A DNA stretch of 64,000 nucleotides, taken from the NCBI RefSeq assembly GCF_001955535.1, contig NZ_MPVN01000007.1, forward strand, positions 1 to 64,000, read 5' to 3'. This document shows positions 16,528 through 26,568 of the stretch, piece by piece (within the stretch, counting starts at the first letter, position 1; each line of letters begins with the position of its first letter). The translations under genes were made by a program, and so were the position numbers. The DNA comes from Paenibacillus sp. FSL H7-0326 (lineage in GTDB: Bacteria; Bacillota; Bacilli; Paenibacillales; Paenibacillaceae). Under the pieces are notes generated by a model that saw only the letters and a program-made list of their open reading frames with translations, was not told the origin of the DNA and made no database searches.

Positions 16528-18780
16528 CTATAATGGTAAGTGCGATTCTCTCTTCACGGTGCGGACGCCGGCTACCGGTGCCACCTTGTATCCGCCAGCT
16601 GCCCCAAATCGGATGCGAATCTTATCCTTACCCGCTGTTATCGTCTCAGGCAGATCATATATGAACGTTTCCAGCTGGTTGAGCTCCTCAGATTCAAGCA
16701 AGCCCTGGCCAAGCCGTATTCCGTCCGCTTCCATGTGGAAGCGAATCTTTGGATCAGATGTTTTTAGATAGGTAACTGCAAGGCTAACCGGAGCGTCCGG
16801 ACGGACCTTCATCTCAAAAGAGAACCAGCCAGACGGCCATGTATCTCTGTATTTTCGATTGTAGATTCTGCCTAGATTTACGTGCTCGCCTTCAAACTCA
16901 TGATCCCGTTCCGGCTGCATTTCAGCAGGCTGCATAAAGTCGATCGTGATCTCCTCCAGCCTCGCTTGATAGGCTGCGCTTTTCCGATATTCTGCCTCGG
17001 TCTGCGTCCATTCTTCCGGTGTGAACACGTCAAAATAGACGGTATAACGATGATCGTAGAGTGAGTAGAACGGTCTGAAATAAACATCAGAGCCACGGTC
17101 AGTCAGATGATAGAGTTGTTCCCCGGCCGGCGTGATGCGGGCTGCGATATCTTCAGGCGTACCGATCAGTACCGCTGGCAGCTCACGTTCCTTGACATTC
17201 ATTGCATATTCATAATCTGCAGCCAGCACTTGCGGACCGTACATGAAGGCAACACGTTTAGGATTGTCCGGCATGGCTTCCACTCTGACAGTCATTGGAA
17301 TGTCATATTCTACAACATCCCCATCCTGCCATTCCCTAGTGAGTGAAATGTAAGTAGAAGAGGGAGCGTTAACTGGTAAGGCTTCACCATTAACTTTAAT
17401 GCTCATGCCTTTCTCAGCCCAGTAAGGACAGCGGATTTGGAGTGTAAACTGAACCTGGTTATCCGCCCGGACTGTTAAGCGGCCTGTCGCTTCTTGAGGG
17501 AAGCAGGTCTCCTGCTGTAGGGTGACACCTAGCTCTTTCCATTGAACCGTAGACGGGACATATTGATTCACGAACAAATTACGATCTTGATGAAAATAAA
17601 TGGCGCTCCCGTATAAAGAGTGACTCTCCATACTTGATCCTACACAGCAGGTGAAATCCTCGAATTGAGAGTTGAACGATTTTTGACCACCCATTTCCAG
17701 GGATACAAAATAGCAGACGCTGCCATCCGTCGGGTTCTGAGAAGCAAGAATATGATTGAACATCGCTCGCTCGTAATAATCTGCATAATGAGCAAGCGCA
17801 TCCCACTGGAACATGTGTCTGGTCAATTTCAGCATGTTGTAAGTGTTGCAGGTTTCACATGTGCCTTCCCCAAGCCGATCGTTCAGCTGATCCGGTTCGC
17901 CAAAGTGTTCATTGTAGCTGTTACCCCCGATAACATAGGAATGATGATGAACAACGCGATCCCAGAAGAAGCGGGTAATATCGGCATACTTCGGTTCTCC
18001 TGAAGCTTCGAACTGTCTCGCTGCCCCAATAATTTTGGGAATCTGGGTGTTGGCATGACGCCCGGCGAGCGTGTCTTTTTCCTCAGAAATATCGTTCAGT
18101 ACTTCTCCATGATAAAAGCGCTCGGCCAGCTTCAAGAACCTGCCATCACCGGAATGTTCAGCGAGATCGGTAAGCACTTCGTTCATTCCGCCAAATTCAC
18201 AGTGCAGCACTTGCTGCATCTGCTCCTCGGTAAGTCCGGCACAGATATCCTCAAGCCATTCCCCAAGCCGAATCTCGACTTCCAGTGCCAGCCGATTACC
18301 CGTAAGGGTATAAGCATCACGCAGCCCGGCAAATAGCTTATGCATCGTATACAGTGGAACCCAGCCGCCGTTTAGATCAAATCCTTGGGAGCGGATATCC
18401 CCGGCTTTGATCTCCTCGAACAACTCTCTGCCTCTCGGGATACCGGATACATAGCCGTTGCCGTGACTATCCTGGCATACTTTTAGCTCCTGAGTGACGT
18501 AATCAGCACGCTGTTTAAGCTCTTCATTTCCTGTTGACGCATACATCAGCGCACATCCGGACAAATAATGTCCCAAGGTATGTCCGCTGATACCCCGGGA
18601 TTCCCATCCTTCATAGTGAGCAGCCTTTGGTGTTAGTCCTGCATACTCACGAAAACGAGATAGTAAACGATCGGCATCCAGCTTCAGCAGGTAGGCTGTA
18701 TTTAGTTCCATCGCATGTTTAAGAGGACCCGCATCCACTCTGACGTGGTGCAAGTCAAATGCAGCAGCTTTCAATGTCAT
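16528..18780 (-). CDS. GH127-family beta-L-arabinofuranosidase
   Basis: This 750-residue enzyme has no signal peptide and is thus cytoplasmic. The N-terminal alpha/alpha barrel starts with FDLHHVRVDAGPLKHAMELN. The zinc and catalytic site of the family is recognisable: ETC at Glu309-Cys311 and the CC pair at 378-379 (the nucleophile is one of these cysteines in the characterised Bifidobacterium enzyme). Beta domains form the C-terminal half. It would release beta-L-arabinofuranose from imported oligosaccharides. I chose the ATG giving MTLKAAAFDL, behind AAGGAG, over an upstream extension of 39 residues that overlaps the divergent promoter. It is divergent from the AraC gene at 18917, its likely regulator. 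Confidence 0.92.
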   Translation of the reverse strand: MTLKAAAFDLHHVRVDAGPLKHAMELNTAYLLKLDADRLLSRFREYAGLTPKAAHYEGWESRGISGHTLGHYLSGCALMYASTGNEELKQRADYVTQELKVCQDSHGNGYVSGIPRGRELFEEIKAGDIRSQGFDLNGGWVPLYTMHKLFAGLRDAYTLTGNRLALEVEIRLGEWLEDICAGLTEEQMQQVLHCEFGGMNEVLTDLAEHSGDGRFLKLAERFYHGEVLNDISEEKDTLAGRHANTQIPKIIGAARQFEASGEPKYADITRFFWDRVVHHHSYVIGGNSYNEHFGEPDQLNDRLGEGTCETCNTYNMLKLTRHMFQWDALAHYADYYERAMFNHILASQNPTDGSVCYFVSLEMGGQKSFNSQFEDFTCCVGSSMESHSLYGSAIYFHQDRNLFVNQYVPSTVQWKELGVTLQQETCFPQEATGRLTVRADNQVQFTLQIRCPYWAEKGMSIKVNGEALPVNAPSSTYISLTREWQDGDVVEYDIPMTVRVEAMPDNPKRVAFMYGPQVLAADYEYAMNVKERELPAVLIGTPEDIAARITPAGEQLYHLTDRGSDVYFRPFYSLYDHRYTVYFDVFTPEEWTQTEAEYRKSAAYQARLEEITIDFMQPAEMQPERDHEFEGEHVNLGRIYNRKYRDTWPSGWFSFEMKVRPDAPVSLAVTYLKTSDPKIRFHMEADGIRLGQGLLESEELNQLETFIYDLPETITAGKDKIRIRFGAAGGYKVAPVAGVRTVKRESHLPL

Positions 18781-18916
18781 TCTCTCCTTATGTCTTGCCA
18801 GCAATGAGAAGCAAGTGTATATTTTTATCATTAAATTACCATTCAACTCTTGATTTGTCGGTAGATTAAGGTTACATAAGGTGGACATTTCCGACAAACC
18901 TACATGGGGGACACTT

Positions 18917-19813
18917 ATGAATTATTTGAAGATCAATGGGGATCAGCCTGTGCATTTCTTGGCGGCTGGGGAATTTATTTCTGAAACGGAATGGATTCAT
19001 TTGGACCGGATTATGGGTGTTTACGAGCTCATTATCGGGGTGGAGGAGACGGTATATATTGAGGAAGACGATACACAGTACGAGATCAGCCGGGGAGACA
19101 TCTTACTGCTGCATCCCGGACATCGGCACCGGGGATACCGAGTATCTAAACCTGGTGTGAAGTTCTATTGGTTCCATTTTGATTGTCCGAAGCCGCCACA
19201 GATTCTAAGTTTATCTGAAATGGAAGAAGAGAGCCTGTCGATCCATTCAGAGCCCGTGCTGGCTTGGACCGTGTCTGATTTATATCTTCCGCAGTATGCT
19301 TCAGCTCCTTACGGTGACCGGATCCATATTATTGTCAACCAAATCCTTCATGTAGCCAATTCAAGCTACTATACGAAGCAAAGTGTACATTACTTGATGA
19401 CCTCTCTCCTCATCGAAATATCCGAGCTTACCCTGCAGCGGCTTGCAGTGCAGACCTCGCGGGTGACCGAAGGCAAATCACATTTTGTCAAAATGATGGA
19501 GTGGACGAAGCTGCACGCGGCCGAGCCGCTGACTGTAAATGCGATTGCTCTTAAATTCAATTATCATCAGGATTCGGTGTCTCGAATGTTTAAGCAATAT
19601 ACCGGAATGGGTCCGCTCGCCTATATTCATCAAATACGGATGGAGAAGGCGAAGGGGCTGCTGACTCGGACAAGCCTGTCCATAAAGGAAGTAGCCGAGG
19701 AATCGGGCTATCCAGATGAGAAGTATTTTATGAGATTGTTTAAGCGAACTGTAAATATGACACCGACCCAATTCAGAAATGCGTACCACCAGACTTTTAT
19801 GAACAATGTGTAA
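18917..19813 (+). CDS. AraC-family regulator of the arabinan locus (inferred)
   Basis: The 298-residue protein has an N-terminal cupin-like sensing domain (YEISRGDILLLHPGHRHRGY at about 54-73) and a C-terminal AraC domain with two helix-turn-helices (LTVNAIALKFNYHQDSVSRMFK and IKEVAEESGYPDEKYFMRLFK). ATG 18917 has GGGGGA just upstream; the frame extends to 18881 without another good site. It lies between a GH127 gene (divergent) and a GH43 gene (same strand), so control of arabinoside use is likely. Confidence 0.9.
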   Translation: MNYLKINGDQPVHFLAAGEFISETEWIHLDRIMGVYELIIGVEETVYIEEDDTQYEISRGDILLLHPGHRHRGYRVSKPGVKFYWFHFDCPKPPQILSLSEMEEESLSIHSEPVLAWTVSDLYLPQYASAPYGDRIHIIVNQILHVANSSYYTKQSVHYLMTSLLIEISELTLQRLAVQTSRVTEGKSHFVKMMEWTKLHAAEPLTVNAIALKFNYHQDSVSRMFKQYTGMGPLAYIHQIRMEKAKGLLTRTSLSIKEVAEESGYPDEKYFMRLFKRTVNMTPTQFRNAYHQTFMNNV

Positions 19814-19854
19814 TTTAGCCATTGAATACGCATACAGATGGTGCTATTATTTAA

Positions 19855-19893
19855 CAAATAGTTAAATATATTTATATATATGTAAACTATTTG
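19855..19893. repeat. AT-rich inverted repeat after the AraC gene
   Basis: CAAATAGTT (19855-19863) and AACTATTTG (19885-19893) are perfect inverted arms around a 21-base TA-rich centre. It could be a weak terminator or an operator for the GH43 gene. Confidence 0.4.
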
Positions 19894-19944
19894 CCGATGT
19901 ACATACCTCATATTCAGTCTTATCCTACGTCGATCGGTTCTTTG

Positions 19945-19959
19945 TGTAAGCGTTTTACA
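19945..19959. promoter_or_regulatory. cre-like element upstream of the GH43 gene
   Basis: TGTAAGCGTTTTACA has TGTAA and TTACA as inverted arms around a CG-containing core. It resembles a CcpA cre site with one extra base. It lies about 46 bases before the GH43 start. Confidence 0.45.
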
Positions 19960-20005
19960 ATGACTCTAGTTTCTTACTTTTTTTTAGGCAAAGGAGAGGG
20001 ATGTT

Positions 20006-22390
20006 TTGCGTAATTTACTCAAAGCTAGCAAAAAAGCCGCCGTGTTAACGACTACGCTCACGGTATTATGCAGCGTTATTGGAACTTCGGGGTATGCGAG
20101 TCCAGAAGTGGATACGGCAAAGAAGGGGAAGCCTGCCAATAAAGTTCCCGTGTTTCAGGAGGGCTCGGTGCATGACCCTTCTGTTATCAAAGTGGACGAT
20201 ACCTATTATGTGTTCGGTTCTCATCTTGCTGCTGCGAAGACAGATGATCTGATGAGCTGGGATATGGTCGCAGCGGGTGTTGCTGATGGCAATAAGCTGA
20301 TACCGAATGTGACGGAAGAACTCAAGGAAACGCTTGAATGGGCACAGACGAATACCTTGTGGGCAGCCGATGTTATTCAGCTCGAAGATGGACGTTATTA
20401 TATGTACTACAATGCTTGTAAAGGAGATTCTCCAAGATCTGCACTTGGTGTAGCGGTAGCGGATCATATTGAAGGACCTTATGTTGATCAAGGGATCCTG
20501 CTGAAATCCGGCATGTGGGGCGAACCGAGCAAAGATGGAACCATTTACGACGCAACCATTCATCCGAATGCCGTAGACCCGGATGTGTTTTTTGATGAGA
20601 ACGGGAAGCTATGGATGGTATACGGATCTTATTCAGGTGGTATTTTCATCATGGAATTGGACCCCGAAACCGGTAAACAGCTGCCAGGACAAGGCTACGG
20701 CAAGAAGCTGATGGGCGGTAACCACAGCCGGATCGAAGGTCCGTACATTTTATATAGTCCTGAAAGCGATTACTACTATATGTTTGTATCCTATGGCGGG
20801 CTGGATGCTGTTGGCGGTTATAACATTAGAGTTGCGAGATCCAAGAATCCAGACGGTCCCTATGTGGATGCGGAAGGCAACAATATGATTGGTGTCAAGG
20901 CAAATCCCGAACTTCCTCTGTTTGATGATCGGACAATTGAACCGTTTGGTGTGAAGCTGATGGGGAACTATCAATTCACGAGAGCGCTTGGAGATCCGGG
21001 AGCAGGCACAGGCCTTGGCTATATTTCTCCAGGTCACAATTCAGCATACTATGATGAAGAGACAGGCAAGCATCTGCTATTCTTCCATACCCGTTTTCCA
21101 GGTCGTGGGGAAGAGCACGAGATTCGCGTCCATGAAATGTATATGAATGACAAAGGATGGCCAGTCGTAGCGCCATACCGCTATACGGATATCCAGCAGG
21201 AGGAAGTGAAGAAGAACGAAGTAGCAGGCAGCTATAAAATTGTGAATCACGGAAAAGACATTTCAGCAGAGCTCAAAACATCCGTCATTGTAACGCTGGA
21301 GAAGAACGGCAAGATCAGCGGCGATGTGAAGGGGTCTTGGAGCCTGGATAAAGACGGGACTGCAACACTTAAGGCAGATGGCGTTACCTATACAGGGGTA
21401 TTCACGAATGAATGGGACGAATTGGCCCAGAAAAATGTAGTAACCTTCAGCGTATTATCTGATTCCGGAGTCGCATTATGGGGCAGTCAAATGGAGGAAT
21501 TGAAGGATAAGGAAGTGGTTGCCGCGGTGAAAAAAGATCTCGATCTAGGCAATACTGCGGCAGTATATCAGAATATCAATTTGCCTGTGACTGGAACCAG
21601 AGACAGTGTGATTTCATGGACTTCTTCGAATGAAGATGTCCTCTCCAAGGCTGGAATCGTCACAAGACCCGCCGCTGGCGAGGATAATGCAGTAGTGAAG
21701 CTTACAGCAACGATTCAAAAAGGTAAAGTGCGGGACACCAAAACGTTTAACGTCACTGTACTTGCAGAAATCGAAGGCCCGAAGCTGGTCGAATATGATT
21801 TTGAAGGAATATCGGGACAATCTGTGCCTGACCTTAGCAGCAACGGATTTAATGGTACACTAATCGGTGGAGCTGAATCACAAGGATCTGGCAAAATAGG
21901 TCAAGCCATCAAATTTAATGGTACCGACGGTTATGTGGAAGTGCCTGAGTTAGTCACAGATGCAGAAGACTTTACCTTCGCAGCGTGGGTATACTGGAAT
22001 GGCGGGGGAGATTGGCAGCGAGTCTTTGATTTTGGCAATGGGCTCGGCAAGCATATGTTCCTGACACCTTCTCAGCATCTGGGAGTGATGCAGTTTACCA
22101 TCCATAATGGAGTGGATCAAAGTCTTCTCGCACCTGCGAAGCTTCCGGTGAATGAATGGACGCACGTAGCAGTTACTCTTGAAGGAAACACAGGTAAGCT
22201 GTATGTGAACGGCGAGGTCGTAACGACGAGCGATCAGATGACTTTTAATCCGAAAGAGCTCGCCACGACCGATGCATATCTTGGCAAGAGCCGCTATGCA
22301 GCAGATCCGTATTTAAACGGCAGCCTCGATGAAGTGAACGTATACAATAAGGCACTTACAGATGAAGAAATTAAAGAACTGGCTGAGTAA
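20006..22390 (+). CDS. Secreted GH43 arabinanase-like enzyme with Ig-like and LamG domains
   Basis: This is a 794-residue exported glycosidase. A signal peptide ends near residue 31. The five-bladed GH43 domain shows the three acidic residues: Asp57 in SVHDPSV, Asp191 in NAVDPDVF and Glu244 in RIEGPY. After about residue 400 come a beta domain typical of long Abn2-type arabinanases, a bacterial Ig-like domain (INLPVTGTRDSVISWTSSNE), and a C-terminal LamG/concanavalin-like domain (FNGTDGYVEVP, WTHVAVTLEGNTGKLYVNGE). The start is TTG 20006 with AAGGAG 9 bases upstream. It probably cuts arabinan outside the cell and supplies oligomers to the GH127 enzyme. Confidence 0.9.
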   Translation: MRNLLKASKKAAVLTTTLTVLCSVIGTSGYASPEVDTAKKGKPANKVPVFQEGSVHDPSVIKVDDTYYVFGSHLAAAKTDDLMSWDMVAAGVADGNKLIPNVTEELKETLEWAQTNTLWAADVIQLEDGRYYMYYNACKGDSPRSALGVAVADHIEGPYVDQGILLKSGMWGEPSKDGTIYDATIHPNAVDPDVFFDENGKLWMVYGSYSGGIFIMELDPETGKQLPGQGYGKKLMGGNHSRIEGPYILYSPESDYYYMFVSYGGLDAVGGYNIRVARSKNPDGPYVDAEGNNMIGVKANPELPLFDDRTIEPFGVKLMGNYQFTRALGDPGAGTGLGYISPGHNSAYYDEETGKHLLFFHTRFPGRGEEHEIRVHEMYMNDKGWPVVAPYRYTDIQQEEVKKNEVAGSYKIVNHGKDISAELKTSVIVTLEKNGKISGDVKGSWSLDKDGTATLKADGVTYTGVFTNEWDELAQKNVVTFSVLSDSGVALWGSQMEELKDKEVVAAVKKDLDLGNTAAVYQNINLPVTGTRDSVISWTSSNEDVLSKAGIVTRPAAGEDNAVVKLTATIQKGKVRDTKTFNVTVLAEIEGPKLVEYDFEGISGQSVPDLSSNGFNGTLIGGAESQGSGKIGQAIKFNGTDGYVEVPELVTDAEDFTFAAWVYWNGGGDWQRVFDFGNGLGKHMFLTPSQHLGVMQFTIHNGVDQSLLAPAKLPVNEWTHVAVTLEGNTGKLYVNGEVVTTSDQMTFNPKELATTDAYLGKSRYAADPYLNGSLDEVNVYNKALTDEEIKELAE

Positions 22391-22419
22391 TACAAACTAA
22401 TATGAACTGTATAGAAGAA

Positions 22420-22467
22420 GGATGGATCTTTCGAAGCCCACTGGCCTCAAGCGATCCATCCTTTTTT
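22420..22467 (+). terminator. Intrinsic terminator after the GH43 gene
   Basis: GGATGGATC (22420-22428) pairs with GATCCATCC (22453-22461), followed by six T. Confidence 0.85.
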
Positions 22468-23371
22468 AATGATTACTGTATTGAGGCTTTGTTCTGCGTT
22501 CAGAAATAAATGAACCGACCAAAGTGAGGACTGCTCCAATCACTATGGCCCAGGAAAGGGGCTCACTCAATACCAAATGCGAAGCAATGACCGTAATGAC
22601 GGGGACGAAATAAATATAGATACTTGTCTTGACTGCGCCTAGAATGCCCACTGCGCGATTCCAAGTCACGAAGCACAGTGCGGATGCGCCAATACCAAGA
22701 TAAAGTAAATGCAGCAGGCTCATTGGTTCGGTTAACTTTGAAAAGCTTAGGTCTATATCAAATAGAAGCAGTGTCGGCAGCATAAAGATTAAACCATAGA
22801 AGAACACTTTTCGTGTAGATCCGATAGTATGATAGTTCCTTTCGCTGATTTTTTTCATAAGCACGGAATAGATTGCCCAAAAAATAGGCGCGAGGATGGC
22901 TAGGAAATCACCGAGAGGATTTAGTTTGAGCACAAAACTGCCATTGAATCCTATCAATAGGATACCGATAAGAGCAATGATAAATCCTACTATAAATGAT
23001 ACGCTAAGTTTTTCGCCTTCCAGAAAAAAATGTGCAAATAAAGCTGTGAAAAAGGGGGCAATGGAAACGATGATGCCTACACTTGCTGCAAGAGTTAGGG
23101 TCAAAGCGATATTTTCCAAGAGAAAATAAAGGGTTACTCCACTTAATCCAGCACCTGCAAACAATAGTTCTTCCTTTATTGAGCTCGTTTTAACCGATCG
23201 AGGGTAGAGCAGCAACAAAATAAAATAACCAATAAGGAACCGTAAAAATAACACCTCAATCGGATTGAAGTCAGACAGCAGAAGCTTGGTAGAAACAAAA
23301 GTAGTGCCCCATATAAAGATCGTAAACATGGCGAGCATATGTCCTGTTGATCTGGCTTGCTGCTGTATCAT
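22466..23371 (-). CDS. EamA-family (DMT) transporter
   Basis: This 301-residue protein has ten predicted membrane segments in two EamA repeats. The first begins FTIFIWGTTFVSTKLLLSDFNP and the second FLAILAPIFWAIYSVLMKK. Such proteins export metabolites or amino acids. Its ATG overlaps the stop of the AraC gene by one base (TAATG), so it is translationally coupled to that regulator and probably controlled by it. The substrate is unknown. Confidence 0.9.
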   Translation of the reverse strand: MIQQQARSTGHMLAMFTIFIWGTTFVSTKLLLSDFNPIEVLFLRFLIGYFILLLLYPRSVKTSSIKEELLFAGAGLSGVTLYFLLENIALTLTLAASVGIIVSIAPFFTALFAHFFLEGEKLSVSFIVGFIIALIGILLIGFNGSFVLKLNPLGDFLAILAPIFWAIYSVLMKKISERNYHTIGSTRKVFFYGLIFMLPTLLLFDIDLSFSKLTEPMSLLHLLYLGIGASALCFVTWNRAVGILGAVKTSIYIYFVPVITVIASHLVLSEPLSWAIVIGAVLTLVGSFISERRTKPQYSNH

Positions 23372-24234
23372 TATGCCTTAGCCTCCGTATATACGGTTTG
23401 TGATGTTTGATCGGTAAAGATCCTCATATATTGTTTTGGCGTAAGTCCAATGAGCTTTTTAAAATGATTAGTGAAGTGGCTCTGGTCACTGAAGCCGGTA
23501 CGAATAGCCACCTCAATAGGACGAACTCCTTGCTCTAGAAGCTTTTTGGCATGAATAATGCGTTGTGTCTCTAGATAGCTGTAAGGAGAAATTCCTTTTT
23601 GTTTGGTAAACGAACGGAGTAAATAATATTTACTCAGACCTGTGAGCTTACATAAATCTTGAAGGGTAATCGTTTGATCGAAATTTTGATCGATGTATTT
23701 GCATACCGTTTTGATTTCTGTGCGAAGACAGGATTCATATGAAGGGATGAACTCCTCGGTATGATCTCTTAAGAGATTTTCTATAAGTAATAAGAGTAAT
23801 TCCTCTTTTTTAAAATCAGATTGGTCCTCGGAAATCATTGTGTGCAGATCGCGTAAGGTATCCGCGATTTCACTATTTCTCAGAACAGGTTGCTTAAAAT
23901 AGGGTGTTTCCTGCTTCCCCGTAATGTCAAATACATATTTTTGCATGATGCTAGGCTGTATATTTATACAGCGGTAATCAAGCGTCCTGCCATCAACTTG
24001 TTCACATGCATGGGGATCATAAGGGTTGAAAATAATAACATCACCCGTGTTAATGATGTACTCTTCATTCTTACAAGCCAAGTAACGCTTTCCCTGTTCA
24101 ATAAACCCCAATACATAATAATCATGAAAATGGTTAGGGAATTTTTGCATAATTCCTTCGAATCGATAAGCTTCCACTTCCAAATCTGTATCATAACAAA
24201 CCGTCCTATTTTCTTGAGCCACTCGCTGCACCAA
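23371..24234 (-). CDS. AraC-family regulator with N-terminal cupin
   Basis: This 287-residue regulator has a cupin sensor (FPNHFHDYYVLGFIEQGKRYL, then DVIIFNPYDPHACEQ) and a C-terminal AraC domain (ITLQDLCKLTGLSKYYLLRSF; PIEVAIRTGFSDQSHFTNHFK). Initiation is at TTG 24234 or the adjacent GTG 24231. AGAGAG is immediately upstream and there is no ATG before an in-frame stop. It heads a two-gene unit with the EamA exporter. This pairing suggests ligand-induced export. Confidence 0.87.
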   Translation of the reverse strand: MVQRVAQENRTVCYDTDLEVEAYRFEGIMQKFPNHFHDYYVLGFIEQGKRYLACKNEEYIINTGDVIIFNPYDPHACEQVDGRTLDYRCINIQPSIMQKYVFDITGKQETPYFKQPVLRNSEIADTLRDLHTMISEDQSDFKKEELLLLLIENLLRDHTEEFIPSYESCLRTEIKTVCKYIDQNFDQTITLQDLCKLTGLSKYYLLRSFTKQKGISPYSYLETQRIIHAKKLLEQGVRPIEVAIRTGFSDQSHFTNHFKKLIGLTPKQYMRIFTDQTSQTVYTEAKA

Positions 24235-24413
24235 CTCTCTATAATCTGTCTCGCTGATGTCATTATATTATAACCAAGCTTGTGATTCTTGTAAGATGTT
24301 GCTCATTGTAGTTGAAGATAAAAAGTCTCGTACACCGTTTATTTACATGGAATTCGGTTTAAATAGCAATACTGTAGAGGTATTGATAACTAAATAGGTA
24401 TGAGGTGGGATTT

Positions 24414-25976
24414 TTGATTCGAAAATTAATGAGAGATAAGGTATTTAGCATTTCAGCTATCATCATCACTCTCCTTGCTGTTCTGGGTGCCTTAATGCCC
24501 GATGCATTCGGTAACACAGCAAGCATGCTGTACAATTTAACAACCAATAATTTTGGTTGGTTTTATCTGCTGTCTATTTTTGTTATTATCGTGTTCCTCA
24601 TCTGGGTGGCTGCCAGTAAGTATGGAACGATCCGCTTAGGCGGGGAGAAAGAAAAGCCGCAGTATCCCTTTTTTACATGGATCGGAATGCTGTTCTCAGC
24701 CGGTTTCGGTGTGGGTCTCGTATTCTGGGGCGTAGCTGAACCTATGAGCCATTTCTTTGATACGCCATTCGGAGGCGTGGCATCACAGTCGGAAGAAGCT
24801 GCACGCGTTGCCATGGGTTATTCCTTCTTTCACTGGGGAATCAGTCAATGGTCTGTATTTGCGCTCGTTGGTCTCGTCATTGCATTCCTTCAATTTCGCA
24901 AGGAGAAGGATGGACTTGTATCTACAGCGCTGGAGCCCGTTACGGGTGATAAACCCGCAGTAAAGAAAACGATTGATATTCTGGCTGTCATTGCTACCGT
25001 TATGGGGATTGCGACCTCCATCGGACTAGGTGTTATGCAAATGAGTGGTGGAATAAGCACTTTGACAGGAGCCAGCAACGGTAAGCTTATTCAATTAGGA
25101 ATACTTGTTGCTATATTTATTGCGTACATGATCTCATCGACGACAGGTCTGGACAAAGGTATCAAGTATCTAAGTAATTTAAATCTGGGTGTAGCACTGC
25201 TGTTCCTTCTATTTGTATTTACGCTTGGTCCGACGGTGTTTATTCTGGAGACGTTTACGCTGGCACTGGGTGACTACATAACGAATTTCATATCGTACAG
25301 TCTACGCTTGCAGCCTTATACTGAGGGGACTTGGGTAAGAGATTGGACGATATTCTACTGGGCTTGGGCGATTGCCTGGTCCCCGTACGTAGGTGCTTTT
25401 GTAGCAAGAGTATCCAGAGGCAGAACGATCAGAGAGTTTATCGTAGGAGTTATGGTCGTACCGCCGCTCATTGCCTGTCTCTGGATTGCAACCTTTGGTG
25501 GAACAGCGATTTGGTTCGATCTGCATGAATCTACAGGCATCGCGGCAGCGGTTAACGAGGATGTTACTTCGGCATTGTTCCTGCTCTTTGGACAGCTGCC
25601 ATTCTCAACGGTCATGTCCATTTTGTCTATATTGCTCATCCTTACTTTCCTTGTCACTTCTGCAGATTCGGCAACTTACATCTTGTCCAGCATGACAACG
25701 AAAGGGAGCTTGAACCCGCCAATGACGGCGAAGGTGGTATGGGGAACATTGATGGCTGCCATCGCGGGGGTTCTCTTATACAGCGGCGGTCTCGAGGCGC
25801 TTCAAACCGCATCATTGATAGCCGCCTTGCCATTCACTGTAATATTACTGCTCCTGATCATCGCTGTTGTGAAGCTGCTTAGAAAGGAACCGCTCCCGAT
25901 CAGGAAGGCAGATCTGAAACGATATCGTCGATTGGAAGAAGCTGCGAATAAAGCATCAGATAAACCAAGAAAATAA
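24414..25976 (+). CDS. BCCT-family betaine/carnitine/choline transporter
   Basis: This 520-residue secondary transporter has twelve predicted membrane segments. Family motifs include GVGLVFWGVAEPMSHF and the aromatic-rich YWAWAIAWSPYVGAFVARVSRGRTIREFI of segment 8. BCCT carriers such as OpuD import glycine betaine or choline with sodium during osmotic stress. GAGGTGG at 24402-24408 points to TTG 24414; GTG 24405 would overlap that site. A terminator follows. Confidence 0.9.
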   Translation: MIRKLMRDKVFSISAIIITLLAVLGALMPDAFGNTASMLYNLTTNNFGWFYLLSIFVIIVFLIWVAASKYGTIRLGGEKEKPQYPFFTWIGMLFSAGFGVGLVFWGVAEPMSHFFDTPFGGVASQSEEAARVAMGYSFFHWGISQWSVFALVGLVIAFLQFRKEKDGLVSTALEPVTGDKPAVKKTIDILAVIATVMGIATSIGLGVMQMSGGISTLTGASNGKLIQLGILVAIFIAYMISSTTGLDKGIKYLSNLNLGVALLFLLFVFTLGPTVFILETFTLALGDYITNFISYSLRLQPYTEGTWVRDWTIFYWAWAIAWSPYVGAFVARVSRGRTIREFIVGVMVVPPLIACLWIATFGGTAIWFDLHESTGIAAAVNEDVTSALFLLFGQLPFSTVMSILSILLILTFLVTSADSATYILSSMTTKGSLNPPMTAKVVWGTLMAAIAGVLLYSGGLEALQTASLIAALPFTVILLLLIIAVVKLLRKEPLPIRKADLKRYRRLEEAANKASDKPRK

Positions 25977-25981
25977 GCAGC

Positions 25982-26017
25982 AATAAGCAAGCGACTAAGG
26001 GCGCTTGCTTATTTTTT
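25982..26017 (+). terminator. Intrinsic terminator after the BCCT gene
   Basis: AATAAGCAAGCG (25982-25993) pairs with CGCTTGCTTATT (26002-26013), followed by T residues. Confidence 0.88.
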
Positions 26018-26163
26018 GAGTGAAAGGCTGATGTTTCAAAAAAATAATAGAAAAAAGTGAGGAGTCTGCAGCGGAGCATTAATTGATACGAATTAAACCA
26101 TCCTTTAATGGATAACCTATCTCACGAATATGGATGACTAAATTATGGTAAGGGGATAGGACC

Positions 26164-26568
26164 GTGAATTATAACGAAAAACTGCCTCAGGTGCTGCAGC
26201 ACATCCTAAATGTTTGCCTGCTGCTGGTAGGGCTGCTCTTGTGCATATCGCTGTTCAAGGCAACCTGGGATATATTTGCATATGTTGTTCTCCCCACAGA
26301 TAATGACAAATCCTATTATGAATTCACGGATGATTTGCTCGTATTTTTTCTCTATTTCGAATTTATTGCGTTAATTATCAAGTATTTCAGCACAGGCTTC
26401 CATTTTCCGTTGAGATATTTTATCTACATTGGAATTACCGCTGTCATTCGATTAATTCTGATTGAGCATGATCGCGCAATAGATACGTTCTGGTGGGCTG
26501 CCGCGATCTTGGTCATGGTAGGCGCATTGTTAATTGTTAACCATAGGCTCCTAAAGAGAGAAAGTTGA
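26164..26568 (+). CDS. psiE: PsiE-like membrane protein
   Basis: The 134 residues have four hydrophobic segments and the conserved FHFPLRYFIYIGITAVIRLILIEHD stretch of the phosphate-starvation-inducible PsiE family. The molecular role of PsiE is not established. GTG 26164 follows AAGGGG; no ATG is available near it. It stands alone between the BCCT and MerR genes. Confidence 0.85.
   Translation: MNYNEKLPQVLQHILNVCLLLVGLLLCISLFKATWDIFAYVVLPTDNDKSYYEFTDDLLVFFLYFEFIALIIKYFSTGFHFPLRYFIYIGITAVIRLILIEHDRAIDTFWWAAAILVMVGALLIVNHRLLKRES

Noticed and set aside
23964-24263. A 99-codon minus-strand frame over the 5' end of the AraC gene
   Set aside because: It is out of frame with the AraC gene and has no conserved pattern. 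The AraC frame holds the cupin motif at the same place.
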